Positions 44,403 through 52,967 of a stretch of DNA of 64,000 nucleotides are shown here, in pieces; the first letter of the stretch is position 1; each line of letters opens with the position of its first letter. Location of the stretch: the NCBI GenBank assembly GCA_947072565.1, contig CAMTIM010000033.1, forward strand, positions 1-64,000, written 5' to 3'. Origin of the DNA: an uncultured Peptostreptococcaceae bacterium (lineage in GTDB: Bacteria; Bacillota; Clostridia; Peptostreptococcales; Peptostreptococcaceae). The notes beneath the pieces are model-generated. The model did no database searches and was not told the origin of the DNA. It saw nothing but the letters and a program-made list of their open reading frames with translations. The position numbers were made by a program, and so were the translations under genes.

Positions 44403-44477
44403 CCCCCATATAAAATTATAAAAAAGTATTCAAATAGATATTTTTAAAATTAAACTTTTTATAATCTTATATGGGGG
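44403..44477 (+). promoter_or_regulatory. Long 5' hairpin covering the ribosome binding site of the GNAT-like gene
   Basis: CCCCCATATAA... (44403-44427) pairs with ...TTATATGGGGG (44454-44477) over about 23 base pairs, with one mismatch and one bulged A. The closing GGGGG is the only Shine-Dalgarno-like element for the ATG at 44482. If the hairpin forms, the ribosome cannot reach it. It may act as a translational switch or RNA thermometer. No U-run follows, so it is not a forward terminator. Confidence 0.7.
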
Positions 44478-44481
44478 TATT

Positions 44482-45123
44482 ATGATTAGTCTAGATATAA
44501 AAATAAATGAGATGAAAAACAATCTTGTGGATAAAAATATAAAGGCTATAAGAAATAATAAGTTAAAAAAAATAAAAGATGAAGATAAGAAAAAAATAGA
44601 AGTTAAAGATGAAGTTTTTATTAAAGAGTACAACTATTACGTTAGGTTATTAAAAAAAATTAAAAAATATATAAATAACAAAGAAAATATAATAACTATA
44701 TTTGATGTAGAAAATAAAGAAAAAAATATAGTCTATATAATCACAACTATAGATATGCAAGAAATAAGTGTTGGAATACCAATAAAAATAAGTGTAATAA
44801 CTGGAGATACAAACTATACATATATGGATTGCACATACTATGAAAGAGAAGAAAATTCAGTATTATATATAAATAATTTTACATCGATAAAACCTAATAA
44901 AGGTTATGGAGGTATTTTGCTTAAGAAACTAGACTATATTATAAGTGAGATAAATAAGAAATTTATATATTATAATTTAAACGATATAAAACTAATAGAA
45001 GGCAAAATGATAGCAAATAAAAATATAATAAGTGAAAAAAAATTAAAAAAGTTATATATAAAATACGGATTTGAAATAGACAATAAAAATAATATGAAAA
45101 GAAACGTATTGATTACATTATAA
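44482..45123 (+). CDS. Hypothetical protein with GNAT-like C-terminal half
   Basis: This 213-residue, very Lys/Ile/Asn-rich protein has a charged helical N-terminus (about 1-65). Beta strands follow (VYIITTIDMQEISVG, IKISVITGD, YMDCTYYERE). SIKPNKGYGGILLKKLDYII resembles the acetyl-CoA loop of GNAT acetyltransferases (G-x-G-G after a strand). LKKLYIKYGFEID resembles the closing GNAT motif. The fold call is inference. The only ribosome binding site is GGGGG at 44473-44477, buried in a long hairpin. Function is unknown. Confidence 0.55.
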   Translation: MISLDIKINEMKNNLVDKNIKAIRNNKLKKIKDEDKKKIEVKDEVFIKEYNYYVRLLKKIKKYINNKENIITIFDVENKEKNIVYIITTIDMQEISVGIPIKISVITGDTNYTYMDCTYYEREENSVLYINNFTSIKPNKGYGGILLKKLDYIISEINKKFIYYNLNDIKLIEGKMIANKNIISEKKLKKLYIKYGFEIDNKNNMKRNVLITL

Positions 45124-45208
45124 ATAACTATTGAAGTTGTTAAAATAAGATTTAATATATTTTTATGCTATAATGGATAGTTACATATGAAAAAATAAGG
45201 AGCAAAAG

Positions 45209-46666
45209 ATGAACAATAAATTTACTGATTTTAAATTAAATACAAACATAATAAAAGCATTAAACAACCTAGAATATAAAAATCCTTCAAAGGTACAAGT
45301 AAAAGTAATACCAAAGCTTATAAATAAAGAAGATATAATCGTTAAGTCCAAAACAGGAAGTGGGAAAACTGCAAGTTTTGCAATTCCAATATGTGAAAAT
45401 ATAGATATAGAGAATACAAATATACAAGCGCTTATAGTAGTCCCAACTAGAGAATTAGCTCTTCAAGTTAAAGATGAAATATCTAATATAGGAAGATTAA
45501 AAAAAATAAGATGTAGTGCTATATTTGGAAGACAACCAATAAAAGAACAAATATCAAGCTTAAAGCAAAGAGTACATGTAGTAGTAGCAACTCCAGGTAG
45601 AATAATAGATCATATACAAAGACAAACTATTAACATACAAAATATAAATTATTTAATAATAGATGAAGCAGATAAAATGTTAAACAAAGGATTTATAGAA
45701 CAAATAGATATAATATTTGAAAACTCACCAAGCAAAAAGACAATAGGACTTTTTTCAGCTACAATAGATAAAGATATACAATACGTAAGTCAAAAATATA
45801 TGAATAATCCAAGCATGATAGAAATAGAAAACCATGAAGAAATAAATAGAAAACAAATAGATGAAAGCTATGTAAAGGTTGATGAAAAAGATAAATATGA
45901 AACGTTAAAAAAATTAATATACTCTGAAAGTCCAAACTCACTTATGATATTTTTAAATACAAGAGAAAGAGTTAGTAAACTTTACAATCAAATGAAAAAA
46001 GATAAATTTTTAGTAAAAGAAATTCATGGAGATATGTCGCAAGAAAAACGTATATATGCAATCAAAGATTTTAAAGAATTTAAGTTCAATATATTAGTTA
46101 GTAGCGATGTTGCATCTAGGGGTATTCATATAGATGATATTTCCTTAGTAATAAACTATGATGTTCCAAGAGATAAAGAAAACTATATACACAGGATAGG
46201 TAGAACAGGAAGAAAAGATAAGTTTGGAAAAGCTATAACTATGGTAAATAATAAAGATGAAAAATATATAAATGAAATACAAAATTATATTGGATATGAA
46301 ATAAAAGAACTAAGTGATATAGGAGAAGATAAAGCTAAACAAGGAAAAATTAAATTTGAAGAAACGCAAAAAAAACTTTTAAAAGATAAAAGAGTTAAAA
46401 GTATTCCAAAAAAAGTACATAGTGAAATTACTAGGATATACTTAAATTGTGGAAAAAGAAAAAAGATAAGAAATTTAGATATAGTTGGAGCGATAAGTAA
46501 TTTAGATGGAATAGAAGGTAAAGATATTGGGGTTATAGAGGTTCAAGATTTATGTTCTTATGTAGACATATTAAATCATAAGGGAGAAGCATTATTAAAA
46601 AAATACAAAGAAATAAATATAAAAAAGAAGCCTGTAAAAATAAAAAGAGATAATCAAAACCAATAG
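45209..46666 (+). CDS. dbpA: DEAD-box RNA helicase, DbpA family
   Basis: This 485-residue helicase has the Q motif region (FTDFKLNTNIIKAL...PSKVQ), motif I SKTGSGKT, PTREL, TPGR, motif II DEAD, SAT, then in the second RecA domain RGIHIDD and HRIGRTGR. The C-terminal domain (about 405-475, KIRNLDIVGAISNLDGIEGKDIGVIEVQD) matches the DbpA RNA-binding domain that targets 23S rRNA hairpin 92. The probable role is large ribosomal subunit assembly. AAGGAGC precedes the ATG. It appears monocistronic. Confidence 0.92.
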   Translation: MNNKFTDFKLNTNIIKALNNLEYKNPSKVQVKVIPKLINKEDIIVKSKTGSGKTASFAIPICENIDIENTNIQALIVVPTRELALQVKDEISNIGRLKKIRCSAIFGRQPIKEQISSLKQRVHVVVATPGRIIDHIQRQTINIQNINYLIIDEADKMLNKGFIEQIDIIFENSPSKKTIGLFSATIDKDIQYVSQKYMNNPSMIEIENHEEINRKQIDESYVKVDEKDKYETLKKLIYSESPNSLMIFLNTRERVSKLYNQMKKDKFLVKEIHGDMSQEKRIYAIKDFKEFKFNILVSSDVASRGIHIDDISLVINYDVPRDKENYIHRIGRTGRKDKFGKAITMVNNKDEKYINEIQNYIGYEIKELSDIGEDKAKQGKIKFEETQKKLLKDKRVKSIPKKVHSEITRIYLNCGKRKKIRNLDIVGAISNLDGIEGKDIGVIEVQDLCSYVDILNHKGEALLKKYKEINIKKKPVKIKRDNQNQ

Positions 46667-46697
46667 GTTCTTATTTAAAAATAGATAAAATAAAAAG

Positions 46698-46723
46698 AAG
46701 CTTAGGACGCCCTAAGCTTTTTA
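46698..46723. terminator. Bidirectional terminator (dbpA / orphan kinase)
   Basis: AAGCTTAGG pairs with CCTAAGCTT around ACGC, followed by T. It is shared by convergent genes. Confidence 0.85.
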
Positions 46724-47713
46724 TTTAAAAATATCTGATAATTCTATATTGGTCTTACGAGTGTTAGATGGAATATCTTTGTTATTATTCTCACAAAGAT
46801 TAGTCTTAATTGGCAATTGTACTATAAATGAAGTACCCTCCCCTAATTTAGAATCTACAGTAATATTTCCATCATGTAATTTAACAAAATACTTAACAAC
46901 TGACAATCCAATTCCACTTCCCTCATTTTGCCTAGTAAAGCCGTTATCTATTTGCATAAATTTATCGAATATTTTAGATAAGTTTAAGTCATCTATACCT
47001 ATACCATTATCTTGAACAATAAAGTTTAGATTATCTTCATCAGCTAGAATAGTTGCAAATACATCTTTATTGTCCTGAGAAAATTTGATAGCATTAGAAA
47101 GTAAATTAAGTGTTAATCTTTCGATTTTTTCACAGTCAACACACATAAATAATTCTTCTATATTTGTATCAAAAACTACATTTAAGTTCTTAGAATTTGC
47201 ATATGGAACAACAGATAAAACAGTATCCTCTATTAAATTAATTATATTGACAGTTTTAAGTTTTAGATCAACGCAACCTGAATCAATTTTTGCAATATCT
47301 ATAATATTATTTGTTAATCTAAGTAATCTATTAGAATTTTGAGCTATAATATTTAAGTTGTTAGTGATGCTTTGTTTATTAGTAATTTCTTCTTTAGATA
47401 ATAAAACGTTTAAAAGTTGATTAGCAGAACTTATAACTGTTACAGGTGTTCTAAGTTCATGACTTATATTAGCTATAAAATTATTTTTAGCAATATTTGT
47501 GTCTTCAACGATTTTTTGAGCCTTTTTTAATTCTTCTTTATGTTTTAATATCATATTATGATGAAGTATTATTGTAATAATAATTAATAATAACCCAGAT
47601 ATATTAAAGAGTGTGGGAATAACAATGTTCATACTTTTAATTGAAACTATTATATAAGTAAAAATTAAAATCAAAATAATTAAAGCAATAAATTGTGTAC
47701 GTTTTTTTTTCAT
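46721..47713 (-). CDS. Orphan membrane sensor histidine kinase
   Basis: This 330-residue kinase has two closely spaced membrane helices (about 7-25 and 31-51) and almost no extracytoplasmic loop. A coiled-coil (HKEELKKAQKIVEDTN) precedes HisKA with His85 in NFIANISHELRTPVTVIS. The ATPase domain has N-box LTLNLLSNAIKFSQD, G1 VQDNGIGI and G2 GSGIGLSVVKYF. All catalytic boxes are intact, and the last 35 residues form a polar tail. No response regulator is adjacent. Orphan kinases of clostridia often feed Spo0A phosphorylation, which is a guess here. Confidence 0.88.
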   Translation of the reverse strand: MKKKRTQFIALIILILIFTYIIVSIKSMNIVIPTLFNISGLLLIIITIILHHNMILKHKEELKKAQKIVEDTNIAKNNFIANISHELRTPVTVISSANQLLNVLLSKEEITNKQSITNNLNIIAQNSNRLLRLTNNIIDIAKIDSGCVDLKLKTVNIINLIEDTVLSVVPYANSKNLNVVFDTNIEELFMCVDCEKIERLTLNLLSNAIKFSQDNKDVFATILADEDNLNFIVQDNGIGIDDLNLSKIFDKFMQIDNGFTRQNEGSGIGLSVVKYFVKLHDGNITVDSKLGEGTSFIVQLPIKTNLCENNNKDIPSNTRKTNIELSDIFK

Positions 47714-47976
47714 AGTGAGACATCCTTATTGGTTGAATATAGTTTACAACTTAAATTATACCAAATTATTGTATTAATAAGATTATAAATATAAATTTTT
47801 TTATATGTAGTTTATATTAGTTTGCAAAAAAACACAAATAAAATTCATTTTAATAAAAAAATATTAATAAAAAGGATAATTATATTTTATGTTAAACTAG
47901 TAATATAATAATGCTTTTTTATTAGGTCCCAGTTATATAAAAATAAAACAGTTTTAAACATAGGGAGGGATTATTT

Positions 47977-49371
47977 ATGAAAGAAGAAATATATAGTGAA
48001 GTTATTGAAAAAATAATCGAAAGTATAGATGAGGGAATACACTTTATAGACAAAGATGGAAATACAATTATATATAATAATTCTATGGCAAAATTAGAGC
48101 AAATGGATAAAAAAGATGTATTAAACAAGCCGTTTGTAGATGTATTGCAAACTATGGAAATAAAAAATAGTACTTTGCTTAAAGTTTTAAAAAATAAAAA
48201 AGATATAAAAGATAATGTACAAAAATATTTAAATAAAGATGGTAAAGAAATAACTACTATAAATACTACAATACCTATAATAGTAGGAGAAAAACTTATT
48301 GGTGCATTAGAGGTATCTAAGGATATGACTCAAATTCAAATGCTATCAGAACAAATATTAAAACTTAAAGAATCTAAGGTGAATAAATCAAATAACCCGG
48401 AAAAACTAGGATACAATTTTGATGATATAATTGGTGAAAGTGAATCTATTCAAAAGTCTATCAAGATATCGAAAAAAGCATCAAAGAGCGATGCTACAGT
48501 TTTAATATATGGAGAGACTGGAACCGGTAAAGAACTAATAAGTCAGTCTATTCACTATGATAGCAAAAGGTGTGACCAACCATTTGTAGCACAAAATTGT
48601 GCAGCACTTCCAGAAAGCTTATTAGAAGGCATATTATTTGGAACTGTAAAAGGTGGATTTACAGGTGCAGTTGATAGACCTGGATTATTTGAACAAGCTA
48701 ACAAAGGAACTTTATTATTAGATGAAATAAACTCAATGCCGCTACAACTTCAAGCTAAGTTACTTAGAGTGCTTCAAGAAGGATATGTAAGGCGTGTTGG
48801 AGGAACTAAGGACATATATGTTGATGTTAGAGTTATAGCTACAACTAATGAAAACCCAATTGATATATTAAGTGAAGGTAAAATTAGAAAAGATTTGTAT
48901 TATAGATTAAATGTAATTTATATACAAATACCACCTCTTAGAGAAAGGGGAAATGATATAATATTGCTTTCCAATAAATTTATAGAGAAATACAACAAAA
49001 AATTAAACAAAAACATAAAATCTATATCTGATATGGGGATTAACAAACTTAGAAATCATTATTGGCAAGGTAATGTTAGAGAACTAGAAAATACTATATA
49101 TTCTAGTATGAGCATGATGGATGATGAAGAAATTTTAACTGAAGAGATGATAAATATAAATGAATATAAAACTAATGTAGCTGAAAATATGTATGTTGTA
49201 GATATAGATGCTAGGCCTTTGGATTGGGTTGTTGCAGATATTGAAGAACGATATATTAATGAAGCCTTAAATAAAGCCAATGAAAATGTAACTAAGGCTG
49301 CAGCTATCTTAGGACTTTGTAGACAGAACTTACAATATAAAATGAAAAAATATAATATAACTAGGAAATAA
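47977..49371 (+). CDS. PAS-containing sigma-54-dependent activator of ornithine fermentation
   Basis: This 464-residue activator has an N-terminal PAS domain (about 7-115, GIHFIDKDGNTIIYNNS), an AAA+ domain and a Fis-type helix-turn-helix (about 425-462, VTKAAAILGLCRQNLQYKMKKY). Walker A GETGTGKE is at 179-186 and Walker B LLLDE at 246-250. The sigma-54 contact loop reads GGFTGA (226-231) instead of the usual GAFTGA. It resembles RocR-type regulators of amino-acid catabolism. The consensus sigma-54 promoter before ord makes it the probable activator, with ornithine or a related amino acid as the likely ligand (inference). Confidence 0.9.
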   Translation: MKEEIYSEVIEKIIESIDEGIHFIDKDGNTIIYNNSMAKLEQMDKKDVLNKPFVDVLQTMEIKNSTLLKVLKNKKDIKDNVQKYLNKDGKEITTINTTIPIIVGEKLIGALEVSKDMTQIQMLSEQILKLKESKVNKSNNPEKLGYNFDDIIGESESIQKSIKISKKASKSDATVLIYGETGTGKELISQSIHYDSKRCDQPFVAQNCAALPESLLEGILFGTVKGGFTGAVDRPGLFEQANKGTLLLDEINSMPLQLQAKLLRVLQEGYVRRVGGTKDIYVDVRVIATTNENPIDILSEGKIRKDLYYRLNVIYIQIPPLRERGNDIILLSNKFIEKYNKKLNKNIKSISDMGINKLRNHYWQGNVRELENTIYSSMSMMDDEEILTEEMININEYKTNVAENMYVVDIDARPLDWVVADIEERYINEALNKANENVTKAAAILGLCRQNLQYKMKKYNITRK

Positions 49372-49372
49372 C

Positions 49373-49423
49373 AAAAAAGAGCAAAAAATCTTGCGTATGT
49401 GCAAAATTTAATGCTCTTTTTTT
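49373..49423 (+). terminator. Terminator after the sigma-54 activator gene
   Basis: AAAAAAGAGCA pairs with TGCTCTTTTTTT. The loop holds a second small stem (TTGC/GCAA). Confidence 0.85.
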
Positions 49424-49487
49424 ATATTTAAATAAATTTCAAGATTTGAAATTATTTAAAATTATATAAAATTGAAAAAAATATTAA

Positions 49488-49505
49488 TGTCAGAAATATT
49501 TGACA
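49488..49505. promoter_or_regulatory. Candidate upstream activator site for the sigma-54 activator
   Basis: TGTCA-N8-TGACA is a symmetric site 84 nt upstream of the sigma-54 promoter, the usual range for enhancer-binding proteins. Confidence 0.55.
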
Positions 49506-49589
49506 ATTGGTTTATTTTAGAATGTTTAAAACTAAAAATAAAACAATATCAAAATTTAAAATACTTTGTAAATTAAAATTACTAAATAA

Positions 49590-49605
49590 TGGCACAAGAA
49601 TTGCT
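49590..49605 (+). promoter_or_regulatory. Consensus sigma-54 promoter of the ornithine operon
   Basis: TGGCAC-AAGAA-TTGCT matches the -24/-12 consensus TGGCAC-N5-TTGCW exactly. It lies 41 nt upstream of the ord start codon. Confidence 0.92.
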
Positions 49606-49645
49606 TTAATAAAAGATAGGAAAAATAATAAGGGGGAATTTAAAG

Positions 49646-50710
49646 ATGAGAAATGTTAGAGTTGGTATTTGGGGATTTGGAGCTATGGGAAGTGGAATGG
49701 CTAAAATGCTTCTTAAGAAAAAAGGAATAGAAATAGTTGGAGTATGTGATATGCATCCAGATAGAGTAAATAAAAGTATTTATGATGTATTAGGATGTGA
49801 AAAAGAAGAAAGACGTGAAGTTATAATAAAATCTGATGCAGATGTAGTATTTACCGATGAATGTGCAGATGTTGTTTTGTTAGCTACAGACTCTTTTACA
49901 AAAGGTGCATTTGATAAAATAAAGCTTATATTAGAAAAGAAAATAAATGTTATATCAACAGCAGAAGAGATGGCATATCCAAAAGCTCAAGAACCAGAAT
50001 TGGCTAAAAAATTAGATGAAATAGCTAAAGCAAATGGAGTGTCAGTTTTAGGGACAGGTATAAATCCGGGATTTGTACTTGATTTATTAATACTTGCATT
50101 AACTGGAACTTGTGAAGAGGTAGATTACATAAAAGCAGCTAGAGTTAATGATCTATCACCATTTGGAACAGCAGTTATGGTAGAACAAGGTGTTGGTGCT
50201 ACTAAAGAAGTATTTGAAAAAGGTGTAGAAGATGGATCAATAGCAGGTCATGTAGGATTCCCTGAATCTATAAATATGATAACTGAAGGTATAGGATGGA
50301 ACTTAGAAAAAATAGACCAAACTAGAGAACCAATAATGAGTAATGTATATAGAAAAAGTGAGTATGCAGAGGTTCAAGCTGGAAATGTAGCGGGATGCAA
50401 ACAATGTGGATATGGGTATGTTGATGGAGTTATGAAAATAGAAATGGAACATCCACAACAAATATTACCTCAATTAGAAGGTTTATCAACAGGAGATTAT
50501 GTAAGCATAAAAGGAGTACCAAATATAGATTTACAAATAACTCCAGAAATACCAGGTGGAATAGGAACTATAGCTATGTGTGTAAACTCTATACCTCATG
50601 TTATAAATGCAATTCCAGGTCTTAAGACTATGCTTGACATACCAGTTCCTAGAGCTATGATGGGTGATGTTCGTGAATTAGTTTTATTAAAAGAAAGTGC
50701 TAAAGCTTAA
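49646..50710 (+). CDS. ord: 2,4-diaminopentanoate dehydrogenase
   Basis: This 354-residue dehydrogenase oxidises (2R,4S)-2,4-diaminopentanoate to 2-amino-4-oxopentanoate with NAD(P)+. The Rossmann motif VGIWGFGAMGSGMAK is at residues 6-20. VLGTGINPGFVLDLL and AMVEQGVGATKEVFEKG are typical of Ord, which resembles dihydrodipicolinate reductase. It is the first gene of the operon behind the sigma-54 promoter, with AAGGGGG before the ATG. The enzyme follows the aminomutase and precedes the thiolase in oxidative ornithine breakdown. Confidence 0.95.
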   Translation: MRNVRVGIWGFGAMGSGMAKMLLKKKGIEIVGVCDMHPDRVNKSIYDVLGCEKEERREVIIKSDADVVFTDECADVVLLATDSFTKGAFDKIKLILEKKINVISTAEEMAYPKAQEPELAKKLDEIAKANGVSVLGTGINPGFVLDLLILALTGTCEEVDYIKAARVNDLSPFGTAVMVEQGVGATKEVFEKGVEDGSIAGHVGFPESINMITEGIGWNLEKIDQTREPIMSNVYRKSEYAEVQAGNVAGCKQCGYGYVDGVMKIEMEHPQQILPQLEGLSTGDYVSIKGVPNIDLQITPEIPGGIGTIAMCVNSIPHVINAIPGLKTMLDIPVPRAMMGDVRELVLLKESAKA

Positions 50711-50733
50711 AAAATAAAAATATAATCAAAAGT

Positions 50734-50791
50734 TTAAGCTAATTAAGCAGATTATGAAAAATAGGTAAAAATAAAGTCTTAGTTAGCTTAA
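50734..50791 (+). repeat. Inverted repeat in the ord-ortA gap
   Basis: TTAAGCTAA (50734-50742) and TTAGCTTAA (50783-50791) are perfect complements in the 105-nt gap. It may be an mRNA processing or stabilising hairpin. There is no U-run, so the operon should continue. Confidence 0.4.
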
Positions 50792-50815
50792 TTAATATAA
50801 AGGAGATTGGTTAGA

Positions 50816-51124
50816 ATGGATGCTAGATGTGGAGATTGGGTTATAATCCATAATATTGTGCTTGATTCAAGTCAAAGGGCACCTCAGGTTCCAGAGGATA
50901 CAAAGTTACATCCTCTAGAAACATGGGTTAAGGGATTTATAGATAGAGATGCAAATATTTCTGATTTAGTTAAAGTAAAAACTATTACAGGAAGATGTGT
51001 AGAAGGAAATTTAGTAAATGTAAACCCTTACTATACTCATGATTATGGTAAATGTATACCAGAGTTACTTCAAATAGGACTTCAAGCAAGAGATATTCTA
51101 TTTGGGGGTGAAATAAATGATTAA
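50816..51124 (+). CDS. ortA: 2-amino-4-oxopentanoate thiolase, alpha subunit
   Basis: This 102-residue small subunit (DARCGDWVIIHNIVLDSSQRAPQVPEDTKLHPLETWVKGF) matches OrtA of amino-acid-fermenting clostridia. With OrtB it cleaves 2-amino-4-oxopentanoate with CoA to acetyl-CoA and D-alanine. I chose ATG 50816 because AAGGAG lies 9 nt upstream; an in-frame TTG at 50807 overlaps the site. Its last 8 nt overlap ortB, so the two subunits are translated together. Confidence 0.93.
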   Translation: MDARCGDWVIIHNIVLDSSQRAPQVPEDTKLHPLETWVKGFIDRDANISDLVKVKTITGRCVEGNLVNVNPYYTHDYGKCIPELLQIGLQARDILFGGEIND

Positions 51125-52541
51125 AGACAATAGCTATCAAGCTGTAATGAATAGAAAAAATGAAATAATGAAAAACGCTATAGGTATAGATTATTCATTG
51201 TTTGAAAATGATGGAGTATCTTTTGAATATGAAAAAATGATGAGAGAAACGGGATACTCTTTAGACGAAATAGAAAAGATTCAATCAAATTTTGCAGTAG
51301 GTAATACACCTATAATAGAACTTAAAAATATAACTGCATTAGCTAGAAAAGTTGCACCAAAAGGAAAAGGAGCAAGAATATTTATAAAGGATGAAGCAGC
51401 AAATGCATCTGGTAGTTTTAAAGCAAGACGTGCTGCAACTGCTGTATATCATGCTAAAAAAATGGGATATAAAGGAGTAATAGCAGCAACTAGTGGAAAC
51501 TATGGAGCAGCAGTAGCGTCACAAGCTGCTATGCAAGGTCTTAAATGCATAATAGTTCAAGAGTGCTATGATAGCAGAGGAATTGGTCAACCTGAGATAA
51601 TAGAAAAAGCAAGAAAATGTGAAGCTTATGGTGCAGAAGTTGTTCAATTAACAGTAGGGCCAGAGTTATTTTATACATTTTTATTAATGCTAGAGGAAAC
51701 TGGATATTTTAATGCATCACTATATTCTCCATTTGGAATAGCAGGCGTTGAAACTCTAGGTTATGAAATAGCTATGCAGTGTAGAGAAAGATTAGGAAAA
51801 GACCCAGATATAGTAGTTTGCACTAATGCAGGTGGTGGAAACTTAACAGGAACAGCGAGAGGGCTTATAAAAGCTGGTGCAACTGATACTAAGATAGTTA
51901 GTGCAAGTGTAAATTTAAAAGGACTACATATGGCAAGTGACAATCATTTTAATAAAAAATCATTTACTACAGGTCATACAGGATTTGGAATGCCATTTAC
52001 TACTTGGCCAGACAGATCAGACGTACCAAGATCTGCTGCAAGACCACTTAGATATATGGATAGATATGTAACTGTAAATCAAGGTGAAGTTTTTTATATG
52101 ACAGAACTTCTTGCTCAACTTGAAGGCTTAGAGAGAGGTCCGGCTGGAAACACTTCTTTAACTGCTGCATTTAGTTTAGCACAAGAGTTAGACGAAGACC
52201 AAGTTGTATTAGTTCAAGAAACAGAGTATACAGGTGCTGGAAAACATATAAATCCACAACTTACATTTGCTCGTGAAAATGGAGTAGAAATTAAATTTGG
52301 AAACCCACAAGATGAAATTTGTGGTGAAAATTTAATATTACCATCTCATCCAAATTTGATGAAAATTAATGATATAAATATGGAAAAAATAAGAAAATCT
52401 TATATAAAAAATGCTATAGAAAACAACAATATTTCTTCTTTAAGTGAAAAAGATATAAAATTCTTAGCTAAAGATGCTAAATGTAGTGAAGCGTTTGTAA
52501 AAAATATAGCAGAGGAAATACTTTCAATAAAGTCTTGTTAA
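51117..52541 (+). CDS. ortB: 2-amino-4-oxopentanoate thiolase, beta subunit (PLP enzyme)
   Basis: This 474-residue fold-type II PLP enzyme resembles threonine synthase. Lys102 in ASGSFKARRA is the expected Schiff-base lysine. ATSGNYGAAVASQAAMQGL binds the PLP ring, and NAGGGNLTG forms the phosphate loop. It supplies the catalytic subunit of the CoA-dependent thiolase with OrtA. The start overlaps ortA by 8 nt, and GGGGG lies upstream. The order ord-ortA-ortB-oraS-oraE is that of known ornithine fermenters. Confidence 0.95.
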   Translation: MIKDNSYQAVMNRKNEIMKNAIGIDYSLFENDGVSFEYEKMMRETGYSLDEIEKIQSNFAVGNTPIIELKNITALARKVAPKGKGARIFIKDEAANASGSFKARRAATAVYHAKKMGYKGVIAATSGNYGAAVASQAAMQGLKCIIVQECYDSRGIGQPEIIEKARKCEAYGAEVVQLTVGPELFYTFLLMLEETGYFNASLYSPFGIAGVETLGYEIAMQCRERLGKDPDIVVCTNAGGGNLTGTARGLIKAGATDTKIVSASVNLKGLHMASDNHFNKKSFTTGHTGFGMPFTTWPDRSDVPRSAARPLRYMDRYVTVNQGEVFYMTELLAQLEGLERGPAGNTSLTAAFSLAQELDEDQVVLVQETEYTGAGKHINPQLTFARENGVEIKFGNPQDEICGENLILPSHPNLMKINDINMEKIRKSYIKNAIENNNISSLSEKDIKFLAKDAKCSEAFVKNIAEEILSIKSC

Positions 52542-52592
52542 ATATTTATAATAAGCAAAGCTAAATAAAAAAGTATAAATAGGGGGATTAGC

Positions 52593-52967
52593 ATGAAAAA
52601 GAGATTAGATGATTTTCAAGATAGAAGAGCTCATTTAGCAAATTTGAGTGACGAAGAATTAAAAGCAAGATTTTGGGCGTTAGCGGGAGAACTAATTGAT
52701 CCAATGTTAGAATTAGGAAAGAAAAATACTACTCCATCAATAGAAAGATCAGTTCTTTTAAGAATGGGATTTTCATCTCTTGAAGCTAAAGAAATATTAA
52801 CTGGAGTTATGGAAAATAATCTTATAAGTAAAGGTGCAGGTCATGTTGTTTATAAGTTATCTAAAAGTAAAAATATAGATGTACGTGAAGCTGGTTTAAT
52901 GTTAGTAAATGGTAAGTGTTGGGATGAGGTAGTTAATTTATTTGCTAAGGAGGGTGCATCATGCTAA
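52593..52967 (+). CDS. oraS: D-ornithine 4,5-aminomutase, small subunit
   Basis: This 124-residue protein (RLDDFQDRRAHLANLSDEELKARFWALAGELIDPM, then NTTPSIERSVLLRMGFSSLEAK) matches the S subunit of the adenosylcobalamin- and PLP-dependent ornithine aminomutase. Its final 7 nt overlap the start of oraE, so the subunits are coupled. GGGGGA precedes the ATG. The alpha2beta2 enzyme converts D-ornithine to (2R,4S)-2,4-diaminopentanoate. Confidence 0.95.
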   Translation: MKKRLDDFQDRRAHLANLSDEELKARFWALAGELIDPMLELGKKNTTPSIERSVLLRMGFSSLEAKEILTGVMENNLISKGAGHVVYKLSKSKNIDVREAGLMLVNGKCWDEVVNLFAKEGASC

